Below, one piece after another: positions 7,054 to 15,350 of a DNA stretch of 24,812 bases (position 1 is its first letter; the number at the start of each line of letters is the position of its first letter). Source of the stretch: an uncultured Erythrobacter sp. (GTDB lineage: Bacteria; Pseudomonadota; Alphaproteobacteria; Sphingomonadales; Sphingomonadaceae). The position numbers and the translations under genes were made by a program. Below the pieces are notes generated by a model that worked only from the letters and a program-made list of their open reading frames with translations, was not told the DNA's origin and made no database searches. The stretch spans positions 1 to 24,812 of the forward strand of contig CAMYIQ010000280.1 of the NCBI GenBank assembly GCA_947258465.1. The letters run 5' to 3'.

Positions 7054-7851
7054 TCATCCGGGCTGCGCGAAATGGCTCGGCAGCAGGGCGTTGACGATGC
7101 CCCCGTCGACAGTGACGGTTTCCCCGATCGTGTAATCGCCCGCCCGGCTGGCAAGATAGACCGCAGTTCCGCCCATATCGAGCTTGTCGCCCACGCGCTT
7201 GCAGGGAATCCCGGCAGCGGACTGCTCTTCGAAATCGCGCGCCGCGCGGTTCATGTTCGATGGGAAGGCCCCCGGCGCAAGGCTGGTGACATAGATGTGG
7301 TCGTTGACCAGCCGCGCGGCCATCCGGCGCGTGAGGTGAATCAGCGCCGCTTTCGAGGCCTGATAGCTATAGGTTTCCCACGGGTTGACGCGCTGACCGT
7401 CGACCGAGGTGATATTGATAACCTTGCCCGGCCGTTCCGCGCTGGCGGCGGCAGTCAGCAGAGTGTGGAGCTTCTGCGTGAGAAAGAACGGCGTCTTGAC
7501 GTTGAGGTCCATGACCTTGTCCCAGCCGGCCTCGGGGAAGTCGAGATAATCGACGCCCCAGGCGGCACCCGCATTGTTGACCAGGATGTCGAGCTTGTTT
7601 TCCCGGCTCGAAAGCTCTTCCACGAGGGTTTCGATCCCGTCCAGGGTCGACAGGTCGCCCTGGATGCCGATCACACGCTCGCCCAGCTCGGCGCAGGTTT
7701 CCTCGATCTCGTCGATCTTGCGCGCGCTGATATAGACGCGCTCGATCCCGGCGGCGAGGAAGCCTTCGACGATCATCTTGCCGATACCGCGGCTGCCGCC
7801 GGTTACCAGCGCCACCCGGCCCTTGAGGCTGAACAGGTCTTCAAGTGTCAT
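7054..7851 (-). CDS. RhlG-like short-chain dehydrogenase/reductase
   Basis: This 265-residue SDR has the NAD(P) loop T-G-G-S-R-G-I-G at 17-24, N-N-A-G in the middle, and the catalytic Ser plus Y-Q-A-S-K motif. It resembles RhlG-type beta-ketoacyl reductases: N-N-A-G-x-x-W-G, G-W-D-K-V-M-D-L-N-V, and V-I-N-I-x-S-V-D-G. These proteins act on 3-keto- or 3-hydroxyacyl substrates, so a step on an acyl-CoA intermediate is plausible; this is inference. It is the last gene of the leftward unit, 100 nt after an acyl-CoA dehydrogenase, with a hairpin repeat in the gap. It converges with the diguanylate cyclase 24 nt away. Confidence 0.93.
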   Translation of the reverse strand: MTLEDLFSLKGRVALVTGGSRGIGKMIVEGFLAAGIERVYISARKIDEIEETCAELGERVIGIQGDLSTLDGIETLVEELSSRENKLDILVNNAGAAWGVDYLDFPEAGWDKVMDLNVKTPFFLTQKLHTLLTAAASAERPGKVINITSVDGQRVNPWETYSYQASKAALIHLTRRMAARLVNDHIYVTSLAPGAFPSNMNRAARDFEEQSAAGIPCKRVGDKLDMGGTAVYLASRAGDYTIGETVTVDGGIVNALLPSHFAQPG

Positions 7852-7867
7852 TGATCTTTCCTTTCGT

Positions 7868-7945
7868 CATCCCGGCACAAGCCGGGATCGCTCGCCGCAG
7901 GGGCGGAGCCTGCCGACCGTCACCCCAGCCTTCGCCAGGGTGACG
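7868..7945. repeat. Composite palindromic repeat, copy A (REP/BIME-like)
   Basis: Two clear hairpins flank a weaker middle one. The first (7869-7888) pairs ATCCCGGC with GCCGGGAT over an ACAA loop. The last (7918-7945) pairs CGTCACCC with GGGTGACG. Between them, GCTCGCC and GGCGGAGC can pair with one bulge. The layout and the middle words GCCGCAG..GCGG..CC..GC..GAC match copy B at 15271-15343, so both belong to one repeat family. It fills the gap between an acyl-CoA dehydrogenase and the downstream SDR in the same transcription unit. Confidence 0.75.
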
Positions 7946-7951
7946 GTTTGA

Positions 7952-9091
7952 TTAATAGCCGCTCATCTCGGCGACGCGGCCTGCATGATAATACTGGTCG
8001 CCCAGGAATTCTTGCAGGGCGCGATCGCGCTTCATGTAAAGGCCGATATCGTATTCGTCGGTCATCCCGATGCCGCCGTGCATCTGCACGCCTTCGCGCA
8101 CCGCAAGCCCCGCCACTTTGGCCACCTTGGCCTTGGCGACCGAGGCCATCAGGTCGGCCTTCTCGCTGCCGCCATCGACCAGTTGCGCGGCCTTGACGGT
8201 CACCGCACGGGCGATCTCGACTTCGGAATACAGATGTGCGGCGCGGTGCTGCAGCGCCTGGAATTCGCCGATGATCTTGCCGAACTGCTTGCGCTGCTTG
8301 ATGTAATCGACGGTCATGTCCATCGCGCCGCGAGCCACGCCCACGCCTTCGGCCGCCGAACCGACACGGCCCGCAACCAGCATGGCATCGAGCACCTGCC
8401 GCCCGCCATCGACTTCGCCGATCACGGCATCGCCATCGAGCTCGACGCCATCGAACGTGACGTGGCTGGCCATCGAACTGTCGACCAGGCGCACGCTGTC
8501 ATGGCTCATGCCGCTGGCGTCCTGGGGCACGGCGAACAGGGTCACGCCGTCCTTGTCGCTATCGCTGCCCGAAGTGCGCGCGGCGACGACGATCATCTCG
8601 CTCGATGCGCCGTAGACCACGAAATCCTTCTTGCCCGAAAGCTTGAAGCCGTTGCCCGATTTCTCCGCCTTGCACGCGATCCTCTCGGGGCGGTGCTTGC
8701 GCCCTTCGTCGATGGCCACGCCATAGACCTTCTCGCCCGAGATGAGATCGGGTAGCCAGCGGCCCTTCACGTCGTTGCTGCCATGCTTGAGCGCAGTCGC
8801 CGCCAGCACGGAGGACGACAGGAACGGCGAAGGCGTGAGATTGCGGCCGATTTCCTCGAGCACGATATTCGCCTCGACCTGGCCCATGCCGAGCCCGCCA
8901 TCATCCTCGTCCACCAGCATGCCGGTGAAGCCCATTTCGGCGAATTGCCGCCACAGCGCATGGCCGAAGCCGTCCTTGCACTGGCGGTCGCGCCAGTGGC
9001 GGAGCTGGTTCTTGATCGAACCTTCCTCGGCCATGAACTGGCCTGCGGTGTCGGCCAGCATCGTCTGGTCGTCGTCGAAATACAGAGGCAT
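7952..9091 (-). CDS. Acyl-CoA dehydrogenase-like subunit lacking the usual catalytic Glu
   Basis: The 379-residue product has the full acyl-CoA dehydrogenase fold: an N-terminal helical part, a beta domain (about 120-225), and a C-terminal helical part with R-K-Q-F-G-K-I-I-G-E-F-Q-A-L-Q-H and M-H-G-G-I-G-M-T-D-E-Y. Near the end, where medium-chain enzymes have the base glutamate in Y-E-G-T, this protein reads Q-E-F-L-G-D, so by eye the base is missing. Its partner gene, ending 3 nt upstream, keeps it. Paired subunits of this kind form heteromeric enzymes in steroid side-chain degradation (ChsE-type). I infer a heteromer acting on a bulky or branched acyl-CoA; the substrate is unknown. Confidence 0.92.
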   Translation of the reverse strand: MPLYFDDDQTMLADTAGQFMAEEGSIKNQLRHWRDRQCKDGFGHALWRQFAEMGFTGMLVDEDDGGLGMGQVEANIVLEEIGRNLTPSPFLSSSVLAATALKHGSNDVKGRWLPDLISGEKVYGVAIDEGRKHRPERIACKAEKSGNGFKLSGKKDFVVYGASSEMIVVAARTSGSDSDKDGVTLFAVPQDASGMSHDSVRLVDSSMASHVTFDGVELDGDAVIGEVDGGRQVLDAMLVAGRVGSAAEGVGVARGAMDMTVDYIKQRKQFGKIIGEFQALQHRAAHLYSEVEIARAVTVKAAQLVDGGSEKADLMASVAKAKVAKVAGLAVREGVQMHGGIGMTDEYDIGLYMKRDRALQEFLGDQYYHAGRVAEMSGY

Positions 9092-9094
9092 CGA

Positions 9095-10279
9095 TCAGGC
9101 TCCCGGCAGGTCGAGGATACGTTTGGAAATGACGTTGAGCATGACTTCGGACGTGCCGCCCTCGATGCTGTTCGCCTTGGTGCGCAGCCACCCGCGCGAC
9201 AGCTTGCCGCCGCTGGTTTCGTCGCTTTCCCATTCGAGCGCATGGCTGCCGCCCGCCGCCATCATCAGCTCGTGGCGGCGCTTGTTCAGCTCGGTCCCGG
9301 CATATTTCATCATGTTCGGCTGCGCGGGGTGCGCCTTGCCGACCTTGATTTCGTCGAGAAACTTCTCGCCCATCGCGCCATAGGCCAGCGTATCGACATC
9401 GAACTGCGCAAGCTCGGCACGTAGAACCGGATCGATCTCGCCATTGGCGCGGGCCAGCGCGGCACCGATCGTGCCGGTATTGCCGCCGTCCGCGCCCGAG
9501 ATCATCTCGCGCTCGTGGCCAAGCAGGTATTTGGCGACATCCCAGCCGCGATTGATCTCGCCAACATAGGCGGGAACGTCCTCGCCATAGCTCTTCGGCA
9601 CCTTCACATCGTCGAAAAAGGTCTCGCAGAACGGGCTGTTGCCGCTGATCAGCAGGATCGGCTTGGTCGACACACCTTCGCTCGCCATGTCGTAAAGCAT
9701 GAAGGTGATGCCGCGGTACTTGTCCTCCTTATCCGTGCGGACGAGGCAGAAAATCCAGTCGGCTTTGTCGGCATAGGAGGTCCAGATCTTCTGGCCGTTG
9801 ACGACCCAGTGATCGCCCTTGTCCTCGCCGAAGGTTTGCAGGCTGACGAGGTCCGAACCGCTGCCGGGTTCGGAATAGCCCTGGCACCAGCGGATTTCGC
9901 CGCGCGCGATTTCATTCAGGAAGCGCTGCTTCTGCCCTTCGGTGCCGAAATGCAGCAGCGCCGGGCCGAGCATCCAGATACCGAAGCTCGACAGCGGCGG
10001 GCGGGCACCGATGGCGGCCATTTCCTCGCGCAGCACCTTGGCCTGTGCGGGCGACAGGCCCGCGCCGCCATATTCCTTGGGCCACGCAGGGACGGTATAG
10101 CCCTTGTCGCGCGCGGCTTCGAACCAGGCCTTTTGCGCCTCGCTCTTGAAGGTCGCGTTGCGGCCGCCCCAATAGACATCTTCCTCGTCGCGGATGGGTT
10201 CACGCATCTCGGGCGGGCAATTGGCTTCGAGCCAGGCGCGCGTTTCCGCGCGGAAGGCTTCCAGATCGCTGTCGGACAT
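9095..10279 (-). CDS. Acyl-CoA dehydrogenase, catalytic partner subunit
   Basis: This 394-residue flavoprotein is the first gene of the leftward unit. Family motifs include W-P-K-E-Y-G-G, the FAD-contacting W-C-Q-G-Y-S-E-P-G-S-G-S-D-L and V-V-N-G-Q-K-I-W-T-S. Close to the C-terminus, I-E-G-G-T-S-E-V holds the glutamate expected to act as base. The ATG at 10279 has AGAGGA about 7 nt upstream. The next gene starts 3 nt after this stop and encodes a second, base-lacking dehydrogenase, so the two are almost certainly co-translated and probably form one enzyme. The reaction would be alpha,beta-desaturation of an acyl-CoA, with electrons passed to ETF. Confidence 0.94.
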   Translation of the reverse strand: MSDSDLEAFRAETRAWLEANCPPEMREPIRDEEDVYWGGRNATFKSEAQKAWFEAARDKGYTVPAWPKEYGGAGLSPAQAKVLREEMAAIGARPPLSSFGIWMLGPALLHFGTEGQKQRFLNEIARGEIRWCQGYSEPGSGSDLVSLQTFGEDKGDHWVVNGQKIWTSYADKADWIFCLVRTDKEDKYRGITFMLYDMASEGVSTKPILLISGNSPFCETFFDDVKVPKSYGEDVPAYVGEINRGWDVAKYLLGHEREMISGADGGNTGTIGAALARANGEIDPVLRAELAQFDVDTLAYGAMGEKFLDEIKVGKAHPAQPNMMKYAGTELNKRRHELMMAAGGSHALEWESDETSGGKLSRGWLRTKANSIEGGTSEVMLNVISKRILDLPGA

Positions 10280-10457
10280 TGTCCTATCCTCTCTTTTTCA
10301 AACCAGCGGTATGTTGACGCTTACGTTAGGGTGATTCGCCCCATCCGCGCAAGGGCACTCGCGATGGCCCGCATTGCCGTAACGTCAGCCGGAATGCGTT
10401 GACGCATTGGCACGCTCGCCTAAGCTGCGCGCAAAGAAATTCGGGGAGAGAGTAGGG
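10280..10457. promoter_or_regulatory. Divergent control region of the catabolic island, with operator candidates
   Basis: This 178-bp gap separates two outward-facing units. A perfect 16-bp palindrome, AATGCGTTGACGCATT, lies at 10393-10408. It contains a -35-like TTGACG (10399-10404); 16 nt on is a weak -10 candidate, TAAGCT (10421-10426), about 30 nt before the rightward ATG. Two ACGT-core sites also occur: TTGACGCTTACGTTAG at 10314-10329 and CGTAACGTCA at 10378-10387. Such sites recall boxes of MerR-type regulators (LiuR-like) of acyl-CoA catabolism; I state that from memory only. Control of both units from here is inference. Confidence 0.5.
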
Positions 10458-11333
10458 ATGCGATTCTCAGGCAAGACGGTGATCGTTACCGGTGCGGCAT
10501 CGGGTATCGGGGCCGATGCGACGGCGCTGTTCGCCAGCGAAGGCGCGGTGGTTTACGCCAGCGACATCGATATCGAGGGCGGCGAGAAACTGGCAGCGGA
10601 AACCGAAGGCGATGTGCGTTTCGTGCGCTGCGACGTCTGCGACCCTGCCCAGATCAAGGCGCTGATGGACCGCGCAGCCCAGGAAACCGGCGGTATCGAC
10701 ACGGTGTTCAACAATGCCGGGGCCGGCGGTGCGCGCGCCGACATATCGGAAATCGAACCCGATGATTGGGACGGCACGATGGACCTGCTGCTGCGGTCGG
10801 TCGCCTTCGGCATACGCTATGCCGTCCCGCACATGAAAGACCGGCCCAGCACCAAGACCGGCGGGGCGAGCTTCGTCAATGTATCGAGTGTCGCCGCAGT
10901 CGGACCGGGCTATTCGCCGACCACTTACGCGGTCGCCAAGGCCGGGGTGCTGCATCTGACCAAATGCGCCGCTGCCGACCTTGCCCAGCACGGGATCCGC
11001 GTGAATGCCGTGCAGCCCGGCTTCATCAACACCAACATCTTCACAGCCAGCCTCGAAATTCCTGAAGAGCTGAAAACCCAGGCGAAGGCGATGATCGCGC
11101 AGATGTCCTCCAATGCCCAGCCGGTGGCGCGCGGCGGCAAACCGCGCGATATTGCCGAGGCCGCCGCCTATCTCGCGAGCGAAGCGGCAGGCTTCGTCAC
11201 CGGGACATCGCTGATCGTCGATGGGGGCATCACGATCGGGCCGCGCCATAGTTGGGACCCTGAAGAAGGCGGCGCCTTCGAGGCGCTGATGGCGCTCGAG
11301 GAACAGGTGAAGAAGGCACAGCAGTCCGCCTGA
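10458..11333 (+). CDS. Short-chain dehydrogenase/reductase
   Basis: A 291-residue classical SDR begins the rightward unit. The cofactor loop is T-G-A-A-S-G-I-G near residues 11-18. D-I-D after the second strand suggests NAD preference. N-N-A-G-A-G-G and the catalytic Ser with Y-A-V-A-K are present. About 30 extra C-terminal residues (R-H-S-W-D-P-E-E-G-G onward) go beyond the usual end at V-D-G-G. The ATG at 10458 follows GGGGAGAGAGTAGGG; the frame is open upstream, but the earlier starts lack family similarity. Its stop overlaps the transporter start as TGATG. It probably oxidises a hydroxyl group or reduces a keto group on the island's substrate; the actual substrate is unknown. Confidence 0.93.
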   Translation: MRFSGKTVIVTGAASGIGADATALFASEGAVVYASDIDIEGGEKLAAETEGDVRFVRCDVCDPAQIKALMDRAAQETGGIDTVFNNAGAGGARADISEIEPDDWDGTMDLLLRSVAFGIRYAVPHMKDRPSTKTGGASFVNVSSVAAVGPGYSPTTYAVAKAGVLHLTKCAAADLAQHGIRVNAVQPGFINTNIFTASLEIPEELKTQAKAMIAQMSSNAQPVARGGKPRDIAEAAAYLASEAAGFVTGTSLIVDGGITIGPRHSWDPEEGGAFEALMALEEQVKKAQQSA

Positions 11334-12769
11334 TGCCCTTCGTCACCGGCCCCCTCCCCCAGCGCCTCAAACTGATCCACGGCTTCGGCGCTGTGGCCTT
11401 CGGGGTGAAGGACTCCGGCTTTTCGTTTTTCCTGCTGATCTTCTACAATCAGGCCCTGGGCATGGATGCCGGCACGGTCAGCCTCGCGCTGGCGCTGGCT
11501 CTGCTGATCGACGCCTTTGTCGATCCGTTGCTGGGCAATCTGTCCGACCGCACCTGGTCGCGCTGGGGCAGGCGCCTGCCCTGGCTCTACGCGGCCCCCA
11601 TCCCGCTGGCTTTCGCCTGGGTCTTCCTCTGGCATCCACCGGGCGGCGGCACACCAAGCTTCTGGGAATTGCTGGCAATCGCGGTTTCGGTCCGCATATT
11701 GCTGTCGGCCTGCGAAGTCCCCTCGGTCAGCCTGCTGCCCGAAATCACCGCCGATTACGACGAGCGGACCACGCTGTTCCGCTATCGCTACCTGTTCGGA
11801 TGGTGCGGCGGGCTGCTGATGATGTTCCTGGCCTATTTCGTGTTGATGCCTGGGCCAGAGGGCCTGTTGCAGCCAGAGGGCTATTTCTGGTTCGGTCTGG
11901 TCGGCGCGATCCTGATGGTCATATCGGTGCTCGGTTCGGCGCTCGGCCAGCATTCCCTCGTAGCCGGCTATCCCGAAACCAAGGCGCCGCCCTTCACCTG
12001 GCGCAGCGCGTTCGGCGAAATCGTCGATGCGTTCAGCGAAAAGGCGTTCCTGATCTTCGCGGCGGGCGCGCTGGCGGCCTATATCAGTCAGGGCCTGACT
12101 TTCTCGCTGACAAACTACATCAACGTCTTCGTCTGGCGCTTCGACACGACCGAGTTGCGGATTTTTCCGATTATCCTGTTCCTGTCGGTGATCCTGATGT
12201 TCTTCATCGTCGGGCCGATGCATCGCCGCTGGGGAAAGCCGAAAAGCGCGGTGATCGGCGCGTTGGGTTCGCTCAGCGTGATCCTGACGCCGTTCACGCT
12301 CTACCTTACCGGGTACTGGCCAACCGTAGGCTCGACCGCGAGCGCGGCGCTGTTCTATTGTTTCCTGCTCATATCGAACACGCTGGGCGTGGTGGTGATG
12401 ATATCGGGCAGTTCGATGATCGCCGAGATCGTCGAGGCCTATCAGGAACGCACCGGCCGCCGCGCCGAAGGCAGCTTCTATTCGGGCAACTGGTTCGTCC
12501 AGAAATGCGCCACGGGGGGCGGTATCCTGGTCGGCGGTCAGGTGATCGCGCTGTCGAACCTTCCCGCTGGCGCCGCGCCGGAAGCCGTTTCGCAGGATGT
12601 CATCACCCAGATGATCCTGCTCTATTGCGGGGCGATCACCGTGCTCGGCTGCATCGCCGCCTATTGGCTGGGCCGCTTCCCGATCGACCGCGCGCAGCAC
12701 GAGGCACGCGTCGCCGCGCTCGATGCCACCGCGCGCGCCGATGTCGACGCCGCCGTCACACCCCCCTGA
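11333..12769 (+). CDS. GPH-type (MelB-like) MFS symporter
   Basis: This 478-residue integral membrane protein has about 11-12 hydrophobic segments. The motif D-P-L-L-G-N-L-S-D-R-T-x-S-R-W-G-R-R (about residues 63-80) is the signature loop of the glycoside-pentoside-hexuronide:cation symporter branch of the major facilitator superfamily. A second cytoplasmic motif, R-R-W-G-K-P-K, lies near the middle. The family is named for sugars, but members also sit in acid and terpenoid catabolic clusters, and the enzymes around this one act on acyl-CoAs. I infer uptake of the acid that the island degrades. It starts on the last base of the preceding stop codon and is followed by a 76-nt gap. Confidence 0.92.
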   Translation: MPFVTGPLPQRLKLIHGFGAVAFGVKDSGFSFFLLIFYNQALGMDAGTVSLALALALLIDAFVDPLLGNLSDRTWSRWGRRLPWLYAAPIPLAFAWVFLWHPPGGGTPSFWELLAIAVSVRILLSACEVPSVSLLPEITADYDERTTLFRYRYLFGWCGGLLMMFLAYFVLMPGPEGLLQPEGYFWFGLVGAILMVISVLGSALGQHSLVAGYPETKAPPFTWRSAFGEIVDAFSEKAFLIFAAGALAAYISQGLTFSLTNYINVFVWRFDTTELRIFPIILFLSVILMFFIVGPMHRRWGKPKSAVIGALGSLSVILTPFTLYLTGYWPTVGSTASAALFYCFLLISNTLGVVVMISGSSMIAEIVEAYQERTGRRAEGSFYSGNWFVQKCATGGGILVGGQVIALSNLPAGAAPEAVSQDVITQMILLYCGAITVLGCIAAYWLGRFPIDRAQHEARVAALDATARADVDAAVTPP

Positions 12770-12845
12770 TTAGACCTTGGCGCGGGCGGTTTGCCGTGCC
12801 AGTTTCGCAAAGCAACGTATACGAAGAGAGAAGAGGACAGAGACG

Positions 12846-14180
12846 ATGGATTTCGAACCGACAGAACGGCAAGCATACTGGCGCGACCGGGTGAAGAACT
12901 TCATCGAAGAGCATGTCCGCCCCGCCGTCCCGACCTACAAGGCCCAGGATGCCGAAGGCGAACGCTGGAAGGTCATTCCGGTAGTCGAGGAGCTCAAGGC
13001 CAAGGCCAAGAAGGAAGGCATCTGGAACCTGTTCATGCCGCCGCGCAATGACGGCCATCACCATGTCGAGGAAAGCTTCGAATTCGAAGGCCCCGGCCTG
13101 ACCAATCTCGAATATGCGCTGTGCGCCGAAGAAATGGGCCGTGTCGGCTTCGCTTCGGAAGCGTTCAACTGCTCCGCGCCCGACACCGGCAATATGGAAG
13201 TGTTCCACCGCTATGGCACGCGCGCGCAGAAGGATGAATGGCTGGCCCCGCTGATGAACGGCGAAATCCGCTCCGCCTTTTTGATGACCGAGCCCTTCAC
13301 CGCCTCCTCGGACGCCACCAATATCGAGACGCGGATCGAACGCGATGGCGACGAATATGTCATCAATGGCCGCAAATGGTGGTCCTCGGGCGTGGGCGAT
13401 CCGCGCTGCAAGGTCGCCATTGTCATGGGCAAGACCGACTTCGAGGCCAAGCGCCATGCCCAGCAATCGATGATCCTGATGCCGATGGACGCGCCCGGCG
13501 TGACGATCCTACGCCACCTGCCGGTGTTCGGTTATGACGATGCACCCCACGGCCATATGGAAGTCGAACTGAAAGACGTGCGCGTCCCGGTGGACAACAT
13601 GCTGCTGGGTGAAGGCCGCGGTTTCGAGATCGCGCAGGGCCGCCTCGGCCCGGGCCGTATCCACCACTGTATGCGCACGATCGGCGTCGCCGAGGAAGCG
13701 CTGCATAAGATGTGCAAGCGGCTGCAGGAGCGCGAAGCCTTCGGCAAGCCGATCTACAAGCATTCGGTTTGGGAAGAACGCGTCGCCCGCGCCCGCATCG
13801 ACATCGACATGACCCGCCTGCTCTGCCTCAAGGCGGCCGACATGATGGACAAGGTCGGCAACAAGGCCGCCAAGCAGGAAATCGCGATGATCAAGGTCCA
13901 GGCGCCGACCATGGCGCTGAAGATCATCGACGATGCGATCCAGGCGCATGGCGGCGGCGGCGTGTCCGACGATTACGGCCTCGCCAACGCCTATGCGCAC
14001 CAGCGCACCTTGCGGCTGGCCGATGGTCCGGACGAAGTTCACGCCCGCTCGATCGCACGCATGGAATTCGCCAAGCATCTGCCCGAACAGGGCCCCGCCG
14101 CCAATGCGCTGCGCGAAGGCGCCGCCCCCAATGCGGGCGACGACCACCTGAGTTCGGGCGATATGGGAGTGGCGCGCTGA
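12846..14180 (+). CDS. ACAD10/11-type acyl-CoA dehydrogenase
   Basis: The 444-residue protein strongly resembles the dehydrogenase half of animal ACAD10/ACAD11. Shared segments include N-C-S-A-P-D-T-G-N-M-E-V, G-R-K-W-W-S-S-G-V-G-D-P-R-C-K, G-R-L-G-P-G-R-I-H-H-C-M-R-T and L-R-L-A-D-G-P-D-E-V-H. Where medium-chain enzymes have the base Glu of Y-E-G-T, this reads A-D-G-P, as in ACAD11. In ACAD10/11 and in bacterial LvaC, the known role is to eliminate phosphate from a 4-phosphoacyl-CoA made by the partner kinase. That kinase type is two genes downstream. The ATG at 12846 follows AAGAGGACAGAGACG. The frame opens earlier, at 12777, without similarity. Its stop overlaps the next gene. Confidence 0.95.
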   Translation: MDFEPTERQAYWRDRVKNFIEEHVRPAVPTYKAQDAEGERWKVIPVVEELKAKAKKEGIWNLFMPPRNDGHHHVEESFEFEGPGLTNLEYALCAEEMGRVGFASEAFNCSAPDTGNMEVFHRYGTRAQKDEWLAPLMNGEIRSAFLMTEPFTASSDATNIETRIERDGDEYVINGRKWWSSGVGDPRCKVAIVMGKTDFEAKRHAQQSMILMPMDAPGVTILRHLPVFGYDDAPHGHMEVELKDVRVPVDNMLLGEGRGFEIAQGRLGPGRIHHCMRTIGVAEEALHKMCKRLQEREAFGKPIYKHSVWEERVARARIDIDMTRLLCLKAADMMDKVGNKAAKQEIAMIKVQAPTMALKIIDDAIQAHGGGGVSDDYGLANAYAHQRTLRLADGPDEVHARSIARMEFAKHLPEQGPAANALREGAAPNAGDDHLSSGDMGVAR

Positions 14181-15265
14181 TGGCCAAGGCAGCAATTCTC
14201 GAAACGGTCGGCGGGCTGACCATCGGCGAGGTCGAACTTGCCGACCCGGCCCCGCACGAGGTCCTGATCGACACCAAGGCCTGCGGGCTGTGTCATTCAG
14301 ACCTGCACTTCATCGAAGGCGCCTATCCGCACCCGTTGCCTGCCATTCCCGGCCACGAGGCGGCGGGCGTGGTGCGCGCAGTCGGCAGCGAGGTGACGAC
14401 GGTGAAGCCGGGCGATCATGTGGTCTCCTGCCTTTCCGCCTTTTGCGGACACTGCGAGTTCTGCGTGACCGGACGCATGGCGCTGTGCATGGGCGCCGAC
14501 ACTCGCCGCGACCAGACCGCCGCGCCGCGTATTACGCGGGGTGGTGGCGAGACGGTCAACCAGATGCTCAACCTGTCGGCCTTCGCCGAACAGATGCTGA
14601 TCCACGAACATGCCTGCGTTGCCATCGACAAGGACATGCCGCTCGACCGCGCGGCGATTATCGGCTGCGCGGTTACGACCGGGGCGGGCGCGATCTTCAA
14701 CGCCTGTTCGGTGGTGCCGGGCGAAGCCGTGGCCGTGGTCGGCTGCGGCGGTGTCGGCCTCGCGACGATCAACGCCGCCAAGATCGCCGGCGCGGGCAAG
14801 GTCATCGCGATCGACCCCCTGCCCGAAAAACGCCAGCTCGCCGAAGTGCTTGGCGCGACCCACACGGTCGATGCCATGGCCGATGACGCGGTCGAACAGG
14901 TGATGAAGATCACCGGCGGCGGCGTGCACCACGCGATCGAAGCGGTCGGACGGCAAGCCAGCGCGGATCTGGCGGTCAAGCTGCTGCGCCGCGGCGGCAC
15001 GGCCACGATCCTCGGCATGATGCCGCTAGACTGCAAGGTCGGCCTGGGCGCGATGGACCTGCTGTCGGGCAAGAAGCTGCAAGGCGCGATCATGGGGATG
15101 AACCATTTCCCCGTCGACCTGCCGCGCCTGGTCGATTTCTATATGCGCGGTCTGCTCGATCTCGACACGATCATTGCCGAACGCATTCCGCTCGAGCAGA
15201 TCAATGAGGGCTTCGAGAAGATGAAACAGGGCACGTCCGCCCGCAGCGTGGTGGTGTTCGACTAA
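14180..15265 (+). CDS. Zinc-dependent alcohol dehydrogenase
   Basis: The 361-residue MDR-type enzyme oxidises an alcohol (or reduces an aldehyde or ketone) with NAD(P). Catalytic zinc ligands are visible in A-C-G-L-C-H-S-D and P-G-H-E-A-A-G. The structural zinc lobe has all four cysteines in C-G-H-C-E-F-C followed by a fourth at A-L-C. The Rossmann loop is V-V-G-C-G-G-V-G-L. It resembles class III-like alcohol dehydrogenases seen in alcohol catabolism. The ATG shares one base with the preceding stop (TGATG), so it is co-translated with the ACAD10/11-type gene. It lies between that gene and the matching kinase and may prepare the hydroxy or keto substrate; its exact role is unknown. Confidence 0.95.
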   Translation: MAKAAILETVGGLTIGEVELADPAPHEVLIDTKACGLCHSDLHFIEGAYPHPLPAIPGHEAAGVVRAVGSEVTTVKPGDHVVSCLSAFCGHCEFCVTGRMALCMGADTRRDQTAAPRITRGGGETVNQMLNLSAFAEQMLIHEHACVAIDKDMPLDRAAIIGCAVTTGAGAIFNACSVVPGEAVAVVGCGGVGLATINAAKIAGAGKVIAIDPLPEKRQLAEVLGATHTVDAMADDAVEQVMKITGGGVHHAIEAVGRQASADLAVKLLRRGGTATILGMMPLDCKVGLGAMDLLSGKKLQGAIMGMNHFPVDLPRLVDFYMRGLLDLDTIIAERIPLEQINEGFEKMKQGTSARSVVVFD

Positions 15266-15270
15266 GGTGT

Positions 15271-15343
15271 GTCCCCGCGAAGGCGGGGACCTCGGGCCGC
15301 AGTTGCGGCACCAGCTAGACGGAGGCCCCCGCCTGCGCGGGGG
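15271..15343. repeat. Composite palindromic repeat, copy B (REP/BIME-like)
   Basis: Three hairpins lie in tandem. 15271-15278 (GTCCCCGC) pairs with 15283-15290. 15296-15301 (GCCGCA) pairs with 15304-15309. 15326-15332 (CCCCCGC) pairs with 15337-15343. The order and the middle words match copy A at 7868-7945. It starts 5 nt after the alcohol dehydrogenase stop and ends 7 nt before the kinase ATG. The GGGGG of the last stem is the only Shine-Dalgarno-like purine run before that ATG, so the repeat may mask or supply the kinase's ribosome site. Confidence 0.8.
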
Positions 15344-15350
15344 ATCAGCT

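Noticed and set aside
11168..12700. A 510-codon minus-strand frame opposite the MFS gene
   Set aside because: Composition is polar, rich in Q, D, R and H, and low in structure, as expected for the antisense of a high-GC membrane gene; the plus-strand gene has clear family motifs.
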